Source of the DNA: Paulinella micropora
Lineage: Eukaryota; Cercozoa; Imbricatea; Euglyphida
Direction of reading: 5' to 3'
Assembly: GCA_009731375.1 (NCBI GenBank)
Contig: BJOX01000217.1
Span: 26,435-90,434, forward strand
DNA length: 64,000 nt
This document shows positions 46,936-56,939 of the stretch, piece by piece. The notes under the pieces are model-generated. The model did no database searches and was not told the DNA's origin. It saw only the letters and a program-made list of their open reading frames with translations. The position numbers and the translations under genes were made by a program. Every line of letters starts with the position of its first letter. The stretch's first letter is position 1.

Positions 46936-48348
46936 ATGGAAGGAAAGGATTCTAAAAATACTGAGGAGTTGATGACTCTCAACAACCTCAGATATGAGTT
47001 GCCAGCAAATCTAGCACTCACTGAACAGGGAAGTATCTTTAAGAAGAACTTCGCCGACCAGCAGGCTTACACTAGTTCGTCGGGGACTGAAATGATTTTT
47101 ACATTGCAGGCAAGCACTGATTTTGTTTATGGAAAGAATTGCTATTTGTCGTTTGACATTAAGGCAGACGGATTGGTTACGACCGCGGGAAACAACTGCG
47201 CGATTGGTTTTCAAAACACGCCCGCAACCGCTATTTTTGAACGATTTTTGTTGGAAAGCAAGGATGGTAGCGAACTTGAACGAATTGAAGATTTGAATAA
47301 ACTGGTGCGAAATACTCTCCCGTGGCATTATCCATTTGATTATCGCCGACAGGCACAGATGTCGGGACAACGAGAAAATGTTGAAGTTAATGCTAATATT
47401 ACCGATACTTCGGTTACTGATTTTGTAGTTCATAGTCTAACTGCCGTTGCGACTGGTAATTATTTGAAGGTTTGTATTCCTCTTCATTACTTTTCGGGAG
47501 TGTTTAACGAAGAAACTCTCATTCCTCCCTCTCTCATTAGTGGTATGAGGCTTCGTTTGACATTTGCACCACCTCAGGAAGCATTTGCCATTATTGGAAG
47601 TTCTGATGGTAAGGTTTCTACTGGGTTTGATGGTTCCGCTTTGACTTTCACTGTATCAAATCCAGTTGTAATGCTGGAGACATTCTCTCTTGCTCCCGCC
47701 GTCCAGAGAAATATTTTGGAACAAATGGGAAGCAAGGATGGGCTTCCATACACTTATGAAACATATTACAATCAAAAAGCAAATCCAGGCACATCTGATG
47801 ATTTTAATCTTCAAGTAAATAAGGCAGTAGCGCGTGCTCAGTGCTTGTATATCGTAACTCAAAACGTGCTCGCTGACAATGCTAATATTGATAACTTGGG
47901 AACTGCTCAAATGCCTTATAAGCAGTATCAGTGCCGTATTGGTGATTGGTATGCTCCACAACAAAAGATGGAACTCGGAGGAAGCACTGATACTCTTGCC
48001 GCAGTTCAACGAGGATGTGCCGAATTGTATATTAACAATCTTCAAGCGACTATGGGTATTCGCGATGCTTACATGTCTTCGTCTGTTTCTCTTGAAAATT
48101 TGCGCAAGTATTATTCTACTTCAGATAAAACAGGACTTACATCCAACTCAGGATTTGCTACCATTATCCAGACACTCAACCAATCTCCACACATTGGAGC
48201 GTCTGGTCTCGCAGTTAATAACTCACGAACTGCGGAAGTCACTCTTCGTTATGCGGCCGATTATAACGCAGATCGCGCCATCACCGCTTGGTTGAAATAC
48301 GTCAAAGTCGCGTCTATCTATCCCAGTAGATGTGTCGTAAAACAATGA
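46936..48348 (+). CDS. Major capsid protein (double jelly-roll)
   Basis: 470 residues. Landmarks: a TEQGSIFKKNFADQQAYTSS start, YGKNCYLSFDIKAD, AIFERFLLESKDGSELERI, WHYPFDYRRQAQMSGQ, LKVCIPLHYFSGVF, LISGMRLRLTFA (end of first jelly roll), then the second half with YKQYQCRIGDWYAPQQKM, and a WLKYVKVASIYPS end. Size and position directly before the penton fit a PLV capsid protein, but from a lineage distinct from that of E1. Intact. Confidence 0.85.
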   Translation: MEGKDSKNTEELMTLNNLRYELPANLALTEQGSIFKKNFADQQAYTSSSGTEMIFTLQASTDFVYGKNCYLSFDIKADGLVTTAGNNCAIGFQNTPATAIFERFLLESKDGSELERIEDLNKLVRNTLPWHYPFDYRRQAQMSGQRENVEVNANITDTSVTDFVVHSLTAVATGNYLKVCIPLHYFSGVFNEETLIPPSLISGMRLRLTFAPPQEAFAIIGSSDGKVSTGFDGSALTFTVSNPVVMLETFSLAPAVQRNILEQMGSKDGLPYTYETYYNQKANPGTSDDFNLQVNKAVARAQCLYIVTQNVLADNANIDNLGTAQMPYKQYQCRIGDWYAPQQKMELGGSTDTLAAVQRGCAELYINNLQATMGIRDAYMSSSVSLENLRKYYSTSDKTGLTSNSGFATIIQTLNQSPHIGASGLAVNNSRTAEVTLRYAADYNADRAITAWLKYVKVASIYPSRCVVKQ

Positions 48349-48389
48349 AAAAAATTAAAAATTAGAATAATATATTTTATAATATAGCA

Positions 48390-49180
48390 ATGTCTTTTAC
48401 GATCTCTAACTTAGAAGACGAAAAGCGAACCCGCAAAAATTTCCTCCTTCGTGTCTCCTCAAGTGATAAAACAGAATCAAAATCCGCTTCTACTCACCAT
48501 GGCCGTTTCGTCGTTGATTTGCCAGCAACTGGTCGTAATATTGATATAATTAGTGCTTATGTCGTTAAGAGTATCTCCATTCCAAACGTTTTCCCAAATA
48601 TACCGAGTTATGCCAACACTCTCACATTGATTAAAACAACTGGATCCGCTACAAAAACGGCAATCGTAACAGAAAATCAATACACCATTGATACATTTAT
48701 TACCGCCCTTCAAACTGCAGTCAATTCAGCAATTGCCCCCGACTCCGCAGTTATAACTTTGAACTCCGTTAATAAATTGAATTTCGCATTCACTGGTGAC
48801 ACGTATGCTTTTGATTATGATAATAGCACTGTTAGCGATAAGATAGGACTAACTGCTGATATCTCGGCGGCGGCGAGTAGCACGATGCAATCCATAGTCA
48901 ATCTAATCGGTGAAACGGACGTTTATGTCCATAGCCGTGCATTGAATCAGTCTGGTTTAGTTGAGCAAAACGTTTGGTAAATGTAATTTAGATAAGCCGT
49001 ATTTACTATGGAGTCCAGTGCTACTTTGAATCATCAAACGATGTTGCCGATTATGTGCCATTTAATACAACGAAAAGTTTAAGAACTATTGATATCGTCA
49101 TTAGAAATGCGCAAGGTGAAGTTGTGGAGGTTCCTTTAAACTTTGAAGTTAGTATTCTCTTAAAGGCGTATCATGCTTAA
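48390..49180 (+). pseudogene. Penton protein, frameshifted near the 3' end
   Basis: Frame 1 (48390-48980) has FLLRVSSSDKTESKSASTHH, GRFVVDLPATGRNIDIISAY, VKSISIPNVFPNIPSYAN and an inner beta domain; it ends at TAA just after LVEQNVW. Another frame downstream continues with YYGVQCYFESSNDVADYVP and VPLNFEVSILLKAYH, a typical closing jelly-roll strand, to 49180. The layout matches the E1 penton. A small indel near 48978-48995 disrupts it in this assembly. Confidence 0.7.
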
Positions 49181-49203
49181 GAAAAAAAGAATACATAAAT
49201 ATA

Positions 49204-49452
49204 ATGACATTTATACAAAATTTAGATACACTATTCACTCTAATGAAAAACATCAACTCACGGCGAAGACGACAACATAAAGAACAAATCCCCTGCGGTG
49301 TTGATATTGACCAGTTTTACATATATTTAAAGAAAAATCACGCACGTATAACAAAAAAATTAATCAAGGATAAGGGGTTTGAATATATAAAAAAAATGTC
49401 AATAGAGATAGAAAAGAAAGTTGATGCGCAAATACAATATTCTATGATATAA
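49204..49452 (+). CDS. Small basic protein, unknown
   Basis: 82 residues with an Arg-rich segment (NSRRRRQHKEQIP) and KKNHARITKKLIKDKGFEYI. Last gene of the plus-strand late block. No family recognised. Confidence 0.45.
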   Translation: MTFIQNLDTLFTLMKNINSRRRRQHKEQIPCGVDIDQFYIYLKKNHARITKKLIKDKGFEYIKKMSIEIEKKVDAQIQYSMI

Positions 49453-49487
49453 TATTTTATGTATGAATAAAACCTTCTTTTTTTTGT

Positions 49488-50720
49488 TTAAATCTGATCT
49501 TCAATCCAGTTTAATGAAGCGTAAATACTCGCCGTTCCACCGCTTGTATTTTGTGCGGATATAGTAAATGTCTTACCTGACCCTATCTTGATATTATATT
49601 GAGACAAATCAATGTATATTGATGAACCACCAGACAACACATATGTAAATATCACGCTTCCGCCCGTTCTTGTTGTCCCCGCTGTATCTACTTCGGCCAA
49701 TGATGTGTTTGTATCGTAATTTGAATAAGAAGGTGTTCCTTCTAATGTGGTATTAAGAATAATTCTCGCGATACATGTTTTAGTGTCCGAATTGCTAATA
49801 CACAAATTCTCAAAGTAGATTATGTTGTAATTCGTTTTGCTGTTGAATGTGGCGCGGTTTCTAATAGTAAATATGGCATTCTCAGTTGCTCCTATAGTTT
49901 TAACATTATCATACGAATTAGTTATAGCAATAGTCCGATCAATAACCCCTTCAACCGCTAAAAACATGCTAGCCGTTTTCATTACAACGGATGCCAGACT
50001 TGATGAATACGCCTTCGCATAAATAGCAAACGCCGCCTGATCCAATGATGGAGTAGTAGCAGTGCTCGTGTATTTAATCGCATGAATTACTTCCATTCGT
50101 CCAGTTCGCGGGTTTTCTATTTTGAATGTAATTTGACCGCTACCCAGATATTGGACGACTATTTCAAACACATTCAATTTGGTAAAATCAATCGCGGGGA
50201 AGTTTCCAGTATTATTACATTTATCAACATTCCAAGCATATTGGCTGACCACATTTTCTACACTTCCCGCCGTTCTTACAACAGACATTCCCAAACTTGA
50301 TTGTCTAAAACATAAATTGTCTGCTGGTGTGCCTATGCCAATATCGCAATTGAAACTATCTGCGGCGATAGATGATGGAAACAATGCGGAAAATCTAGCA
50401 ACTAACCCCATACCACTTCTATATTTGGCTCGCTCAATAGTCGTAATCTGCGCAGTTGAATTACCTGAGGCTGATGTAGTCAAAACCGCCATTGAATTAG
50501 CAATTGATACCACCCCGCCATTAGTCTTCGTTTTGTCAAAGAATCGCGTATTAATACCAAATGTAAATACATTTTGTAATACTGGAGACAAAGTGGCCGT
50601 TCGCAATTCTCCGAAGGCGGTTGTTGGTAGTGCGTCTTTTATGCTATCAATAGATAAAGAAGACGACGACGATGTAGTTGATGACGATGGTGTATTTGTG
50701 CTTTGACCAAAAAGGTTCAT
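49488..50720 (-). CDS. Spike/receptor-type virion protein
   Basis: 410 residues. MNLFGQS start, Ser/Thr-rich linker, then AKYRSGMGLVARFSALF, IGIGTPADNLCFR, VSQYAWNVDKCNNTGNFP, LNVFEIVVQYLGSGQITFKI and IHAIKYTS, with a beta-rich C-terminus ending WIEDQI. Clear homologue of E1 20184-21437. The N-terminal peptide is shared with 36832-37463 and may dock to the penton. Encoded antisense to the capsid, unlike in E1. Confidence 0.65.
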   Translation of the reverse strand: MNLFGQSTNTPSSSTTSSSSSLSIDSIKDALPTTAFGELRTATLSPVLQNVFTFGINTRFFDKTKTNGGVVSIANSMAVLTTSASGNSTAQITTIERAKYRSGMGLVARFSALFPSSIAADSFNCDIGIGTPADNLCFRQSSLGMSVVRTAGSVENVVSQYAWNVDKCNNTGNFPAIDFTKLNVFEIVVQYLGSGQITFKIENPRTGRMEVIHAIKYTSTATTPSLDQAAFAIYAKAYSSSLASVVMKTASMFLAVEGVIDRTIAITNSYDNVKTIGATENAIFTIRNRATFNSKTNYNIIYFENLCISNSDTKTCIARIILNTTLEGTPSYSNYDTNTSLAEVDTAGTTRTGGSVIFTYVLSGGSSIYIDLSQYNIKIGSGKTFTISAQNTSGGTASIYASLNWIEDQI

Positions 50721-50744
50721 TTTATATTTTATATTATATAAAAA

Positions 50745-51014
50745 ATGTCAATAATAATACGCGAATTGCCGAGTGATATAGTTGGACATATAAGAACATT
50801 TGTTTATTCAGAGATGCCCCAGCCGATTTATGGAGAAGAATTTTGTAATATATGTGGCTTGTCTCGCACATTCCAGTCGCACCCACCGATTATAGCAGGT
50901 AATTTTTATGGTGTAGATAGTATTGAGTTTTTCACAATCTGCTCCATTAAATGCTACAGGCGAGAGTCTAATCTTAGAAGCAAGATATGGAGAACCGCCT
51001 TTAGTCGTTGTTAA
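50745..51014 (+). CDS. Small F-box-like/zinc-finger protein
   Basis: 89 residues: ELPSDIVGHIRTFVYSEM at the start, CNICGLSRTF, and FFTICSIKCY, the same F-box-like plus treble-clef layout as E1 8133-8390. Its stop overlaps the stop of the convergent recombinase gene. In both elements this gene borders the recombinase/integrase. Confidence 0.65.
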   Translation: MSIIIRELPSDIVGHIRTFVYSEMPQPIYGEEFCNICGLSRTFQSHPPIIAGNFYGVDSIEFFTICSIKCYRRESNLRSKIWRTAFSRC

Positions 51015-52337
51015 GTATTAGCCTTCTTTTTATTTCTCGTGCTTCTTCTTAATGGCGCTTTTGCTTCCTCTTCTTGTGGCGCTTCTTTTTTCGCTTCGCT
51101 CTTCGTCGCTCCACTCCTCTTCTCTTTAATAAACGTATTGACAATAACGGCTCCAATCCCGCTTATCTTTCTTAATTTAGTATTTGTAATATTCGGGTTA
51201 TCATTGTAAATCTGCTCAAGCAATTTATACTTATCCTCTCTGCTAGCGCTTTTACCTAATTGTATATAACTGCTTTCGTCGTCTCCGTTTTCGCTTTCAG
51301 TTTCATTAGTATTATTTAAATTCAGACATAAATCTATCTTGCGTCTCAACTCCTCTAATTCTGTTTTAATCCCTTTTGCCTTAATTTCTTCAGGGTCGGC
51401 CACATTAACCCAACTATAACTAAATGAAGTGAGCATATCGCCGTGCCCCAATACATTTGAAACCCATGTATTAAAATTCTCTAATTTCGGATTGGCGAAA
51501 TTACTATATGACAAACTAGCATATAGTTTTCGCAACATACTACTCTTCTGTGTGTATTCCGATAGCCAAGGGAAGATTTTGATAATTCTTTTGTTTAGTT
51601 CATTATTCTTTTGTTACACCCTCGCTGTTGATGATGACTGCTTTTTTCTTTTTAAAATGATTTCGTATTGAATTTACTTGTTCTATTACAAACTGGGGAG
51701 TAAAAAGGACAACAGGCCTCTCAGTCCAATTCTTTTTTTGTCCTTCTCTCTTTTTTGCTAGGTTATTCACTCGCAACCAACTCGGTTTATCTGGTATTAA
51801 TTCATATGTGTTTTTATCAAATATTTCCACAGGCCTTGCTCCAATTGCTATCATCAAAGCAAGTAGTTTAAGATAAGGGTCATTACTTAATATCATATCA
51901 TTCATTTTAGCCATTACATCACGGACATCAATTTGTATTTTTTGTTCATTTTTGGCTTTGGCATCTTTCTTATATCCCTCAACGATATCAATCCGCTCGT
52001 CTTCATTTAGATTAAAATACTTATCCAGTTTGCTCATTTCATATACTTTTTCGCTTTGGTAAGGCTCTATTGTTTTTTTTCTCACCTCAGAAAGTCTTTG
52101 TCGCCTACTATTCAAATTTGGATACACGATAGCATATTTCGGATATATTACCTTTAGTGCCTCAAGCACCTCTTCATCACTCGTAGTCGTGCTAAATAGC
52201 GATATAATAGCATTATGAAAGGCGATACTTGGTTTTAACTCACTATCGTAAAATTTGGACACGACTTCATAAATTTTACTTTCGGTAGTAGCAACTCTTA
52301 ACTGCCTAACAAACTTCCTGTCATCTTCGCTCCACAT
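51011..52337 (-). pseudogene. Protelomerase-like tyrosine recombinase (one frameshift)
   Basis: Two frames: 52337-51603 (244 residues) and 51538-51011 (175). The ~65-base interval between them is coding in the second frame (NKRIIKIFPWLSEYTQKSS), so one indel in an A-rich run near 51595-51605 explains the split; the whole would be about 440 residues. Catalytic landmarks: LLALMIAIGARPVEIF (Arg I), LAKKREGQ (Lys), SSMLRKLYASL (Arg II box with Ser where His is usual) and VLGHGDMLTSFSYSW (His and the nucleophile Tyr nine apart). The C-terminus adds a coil and a helix-turn-helix-like segment (NPNITNTKLRKISGIG). Length, the preceding helical domain and the added C-terminal DNA-binding part resemble hairpin telomere resolvases. 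A plain integrase of the same superfamily is the alternative. Confidence 0.65.
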
Positions 52338-53221
52338 CTTAGTGTATATAAGACAAGTCTATTTTTTTATAAGTCATAAATAGTTTAATCATTCCGCATA
52401 CCCGCGCTAGAAACGCGAAAACGCCGTTGTGGCGACTCGGACACTTGAGAGTGGTATTGAGCAGTCTAAGTGCGACGATTCGTCTTAGTATTAATGAAGG
52501 CCAAGGTGTCCGAGTCCGACCCTTTTTTTTTAGAAACTATTTTAGAGGGGGTATAATAAAAAGGGGAAAGGAAAAAAAATTACTTTTTTTAAATAAAAGG
52601 TTGGACAGGTTGGACAATATAAAAAATGTGTAATACGAAGAAGAATTATATATATAATAAATATTGAAATTTAATAACAAAAAAGTGTCCAACCTTTAAA
52701 AAACCGACTTGGCCGTGGCCGACCTTAAGGTTGGACAGCAACAGGAGAGGATATTTTCACTCACCCTGCTCTTATATTCATCCAAAAAAAACGTTATGGC
52801 AAAAAAGGCATGATGTATGATATGTTAAACAATCAACCAGAATTGAACTGGCAACCAATTTTTCAACAGCATGCTCGCTAACCATTTAACATATCATACT
52901 CCGCCTGCCAAGTTGGTAAAAAAAAAGTATTTGAATTATTTGATACGGACGAAAAAAAAATAGAAAGGAGAGACATGTATATGGAAATATCATCCAGAGT
53001 TGAACTGGCGACCAATTTTTCCAAGGAGTGCTTACTAACGATTTTCCCAGCATATGAATTCCTGAATAAATTGGTAAAAAGAAAGTATTTGAATTTATCA
53101 GCCACACGTTAAATTCTAGAAAATTCTATTTCGCGAATACCACCATGCGCCAATGCGCCAAAAACACCTTACTGCGAAATATTTGGTTGCGTCAAAACTT
53201 CGTTTTTTTGGCGCAACAAGT

Positions 53222-53510
53222 ATGGCTGAAGATACAATTTTGGATAGAATTAAAACCAAAAATGAATGGATTGAAATATTTGAAACAATGAAGAGAGGAA
53301 TAGATCGCCTCAAAAAAGATAAAATAATATGCGAAGAAAGAATTTCTAAAGCAGACAAAGAAATCTCTCGTCTCGTTGAAAAGAAACAGCCTGACATAGT
53401 CAAGGTTGAGGCTATCAATGAGATGTTGCGACGATTAAGTATTGAAAATAAGGAAGTAGATGAGGATAAACTTATTCGCATGAGAAAAAAGAAATTGGAA
53501 CAGAAAAAAA
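53222..53510 (+). CDS. Right-TIR copy of the coiled-coil gene (cut by gap)
   Basis: Same sequence as 31571-31870 in the opposite arm, identical in translation as far as it can be read, truncated at the N run from 53511. Confidence 0.6.
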
Positions 53511-54410
53511 NNNNNNNNNNNNNNNNNNNNNNNNNNNNNNNNNNNNNNNNNNNNNNNNNNNNNNNNNNNNNNNNNNNNNNNNNNNNNNNNNNNNNNNNNN
53601 NNNNNNNNNNNNNNNNNNNNNNNNNNNNNNNNNNNNNNNNNNNNNNNNNNNNNNNNNNNNNNNNNNNNNNNNNNNNNNNNNNNNNNNNNNNNNNNNNNNN
53701 NNNNNNNNNNNNNNNNNNNNNNNNNNNNNNNNNNNNNNNNNNNNNNNNNNNNNNNNNNNNNNNNNNNNNNNNNNNNNNNNNNNNNNNNNNNNNNNNNNNN
53801 NNNNNNNNNNNNNNNNNNNNNNNNNNNNNNNNNNNNNNNNNNNNNNNNNNNNNNNNNNNNNNNNNNNNNNNNNNNNNNNNNNNNNNNNNNNNNNNNNNNN
53901 NNNNNNNNNNNNNNNNNNNNNNNNNNNNNNNNNNNNNNNNNNNNNNNNNNNNNNNNNNNNNNNNNNNNNNNNNNNNNNNNNNNNNNNNNNNNNNNNNNNN
54001 NNNNNNNNNNNNNNNNNNNNNNNNNNNNNNNNNNNNNNNNNNNNNNNNNNNNNNNNNNNNNNNNNNNNNNNNNNNNNNNNNNNNNNNNNNNNNNNNNNNN
54101 NNNNNNNNNNNNNNNNNNNNNNNNNNNNNNNNNNNNNNNNNNNNNNNNNNNNNNNNNNNNNNNNNNNNNNNNNNNNNNNNNNNNNNNNNNNNNNNNNNNN
54201 NNNNNNNNNNNNNNNNNNNNNNNNNNNNNNNNNNNNNNNNNNNNNNNNNNNNNNNNNNNNNNNNNNNNNNNNNNNNNNNNNNNNNNNNNNNNNNNNNNNN
54301 NNNNNNNNNNNNNNNNNNNNNNNNNNNNNNNNNNNNNNNNNNNNNNNNNNNNNNNNNNNNNNNNNNNNNNNNNNNNTTTTCCCCCCCCCCCCCACCCCCC
54401 CACCTCTGTG

Positions 54411-54814
54411 ATCATTTATGTATTCGCGACTTGTCCAACCGCAAAGTATGAAACAAGCATTAAAAACATAAAAAACCAACATTAGACATATAGAAAACAT
54501 ACATAGAAAACAAAAAAGTGTCTAATGTCTAACATAAATTTTTTCTAACTGAGCACATTAAGAGATATTTTGACGAAAAGACACATAAACCATATACACG
54601 CAGTTTATATATATTTTTATGACATGAAAATATGGTTTATGTGTCTTTTCGTCAAAATCTCTCTTAATGTGCTCAGTTAGAAAAAATTTATGTTAGACAC
54701 TTAACACTTTTTTGTTTTCTATGTATGTTTTCTATATCTCTAATGTTGGTTTTTTATGTTTTTAATGCTTGTTTCATAATTTGCGGTTGGACAAGTCGCG
54801 AATACATAAATGAT
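54411..54814. repeat. Terminal interrupted palindrome of E2, right
   Basis: Arms 54411-54595 and 54630-54814 with a 34-base spacer that is the inverse of the left spacer, so the whole palindrome is also part of the inverted repeat. Small arm differences between left and right copies are consistent with independent drift. Confidence 0.9.
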
Positions 54815-54865
54815 CATTTATATATACATATACATTTATATACATATATATATATACCTACCTAC

Positions 54866-54898
<33 letters not shown>

Positions 54899-54943
54899 AT
54901 CCATACATCCCGGGCCCCACTACACTCTATCAACAATCAATAA

Positions 54944-54979
<36 letters not shown>

Positions 54980-55424
54980 GTAGGTATGTAGGTAGGTAGG
55001 TGGGTAGATTGGTTGATAGATAGATAATAGATAGATAGATAAATAGATGAGATATCGACTAATGTCAGAAAAAAGGAGCTTCTGATTTCGTCAACCAAGG
55101 AAGTCTGTGGGTAAAGTTCAACCCGATGCCCAGCTGAGCCGTGATGTTTGCACGGAAGGGACTGATACAGGCGATACCAAACCTCCCTAGTACCAGGCGG
55201 GGCCAGGGCTCGTTCCATAAGCGCCCCTTGCAGAACGAGCTCCCACCTCCATTACAGAGGACCCAGTAAGCAGATGGAGTTTCGAGACTGTTCGACAGTC
55301 TAGTATAAACCGACAGAGCACTGTGGGTTTTATTCCGGGCTCAACAAGCGAGAAAGGGCACCCTGAGGGAACAGGATTGTGCTTCCCGTCGCTATTTCGG
55401 CATGTGACTTATAGGCACCCCACC

Positions 55425-55496
<72 letters not shown>

Positions 55497-56214
55497 GTTT
55501 GGTATATCAGCTCTGCATATCCGAAGACATAGGCATCCATTCCACCCCGTCACCAGTTGGTGGCTGGACATTGGCACTAGGCCCCGGAAATGTGCAGGCT
55601 CAGACTGATTCCAGACACGTGTCAATGATCACGTGCCCCGCTAAGGCTCGGGCCCGAGGGGTACACTAACCCTCGAGCTTCATCCAAGGCGACCACTTTC
55701 GTGGCGCCCGGACTATACCTTAAGATTTCCCTGCTTATCTGCCTACCCACACACAGAAACATTTCACTCCCGTCTAGTCTCTGAACCTTCCCATTTCCCA
55801 GGCTACCACTGGACAGCAGGGACGGATGACTACCGGGTCCGCTTAGCGGAGCAGCGGTAGTCAACCGATTAGGAGCCGTGCGCGGGGTAGCCCTGCAAGA
55901 AGGGACTTGGCTGCGGGTTACTTGTATTCCCTGCGTGGCCATATCTATCCTTCGAGTTTTTACCGTCCGACGAGCGTTACCTCGCCTGGTGCATCTTGCG
56001 GTTTCCCGCAGGTCGCAGTATCGAAGGCTCTTGGTGCTTTCCCGAACAGTTTGAGAGTGTATCAAGCGCCCACGAAGGGTAGTCATCAGCCCTGACCAGT
56101 CACGCTGCACCAGCTGCGACAAATCTGAAACACAGCTGGTGCAGGGCTGTAAGGGGGTGTGGATGTGCGAGCAAGAACATAGCTTTAAGATTTGCCCGCG
56201 TGCCTAGCCCCCCG

Positions 56215-56261
<47 letters not shown>

Positions 56262-56300
56262 TACCTACCTGCCTACCTACCCACCCATCTATCTACCATC
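54815..56300. repeat. Host TATC/GATA repeats and unique islands
   Basis: TA-rich and (TATC)n at 54840-54980, (GATA)n at 55428-55496 and 56213-56262. The intervening stretches (55050-55420, 55500-56210) are GC-richer; a 166-codon minus-strand frame at 55622-56122 has no family-like features and I do not call it. A repeat at 55506-55544 is the inverse of one near 30095-30131, just outside E2 on the other side. Confidence 0.85.
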
Positions 56301-56559
56301 AATCAATCAATCCTGGCGCAGGGCCAGCGCACATAGTATTTGGCCACGATGCACGGCGCGGCCTGCAGCTGCATTCGCACGCCACAGGACTTGACACAGG
56401 TCGCATAGCCACACGCACAAAACATACAGGGCCGTATAGTTTTCTATTTTCCAATCATTCCACGTGGTTCTTTCTCTGTCTCACAACAAAAAGGCACAAA
56501 TACGAATAGCGTTTTACGGATGCAAATGGCCATATGATTGGTTGCTCATAAGGCTTCTG

Positions 56560-56769
56560 CCTGTATGGTGTGTGTGTATGTGCGTTTATATGTTTGTAAT
56601 ACTATGTTTGTAATACTATGTTTGTGTGTGTGTGTGTGTGTGTTGTGTGCGTGTGTGCGTGTGTGCGTGTGTTGTGTGTTGTGTGTTGTTGTGTGTTGTG
56701 TGTGTGTGTGTGTGTGTGTGTTGCGAGCCCTCCAAGCGACAGAAGGAAGCAAAGGAAAGGAGGGATGTG

Positions 56770-56818
<49 letters not shown>

Positions 56819-56830
56819 GGCAAGAAAAGA
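56560..56830. repeat. GT and GA microsatellites
   Basis: (GT)n from about 56620 to 56720 and (GA)n at 56773-56814, followed by a degenerate AAGCAAGC tract. No gene. Confidence 0.95.
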
Positions 56831-56939
56831 AAGGAAGCAAGCCAGGAAACAAGCAGGCAAGCGAACGAGCAAGGAAGACAGCCTACATTTGGAAGGAAAG
56901 GTGTCTTGGTGTGCGCAGGCTGCTGCTACGGGAAGCAGC

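Larger units (their letters stand above)
30262..54814. mobile_element. E2: endogenous Polinton-like virus with palindromic ends
   Basis: About 24.6 kb bounded by inverted repeats of about 2.4 kb, inserted in a TATC/TA microsatellite. It contains capsid, penton, packaging ATPase, primase-SF3 helicase, PLA2-domain protein, spike, fiber relic and a tyrosine recombinase with telomere-resolvase features, all typical of PLV gene content. It lacks a recognisable rve integrase, PolB and adenain-like protease. Several genes are frameshifted, so the copy is partly decayed or the assembly has indel errors. The right TIR contains an 866-base gap. Confidence 0.9.
52400..54814 (-). repeat. E2 right long terminal inverted repeat
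   Basis: Inverted copy of the left TIR with a few differences and N at 53511-54376. Visible flanks of the gap match left-arm positions around 31590 and 30690, so the hidden part should hold the intron-containing gene. Confidence 0.9.

Noticed and set aside
53153-54451. 432-residue ORF in the right TIR
   Set aside because: Most of it is N; only the first part (53222-53510) is a real copy of the coiled-coil gene.
55622-56122. 166-codon minus-strand ORF in the host flank
   Set aside because: No motif, irregular composition and no neighbouring exon support.
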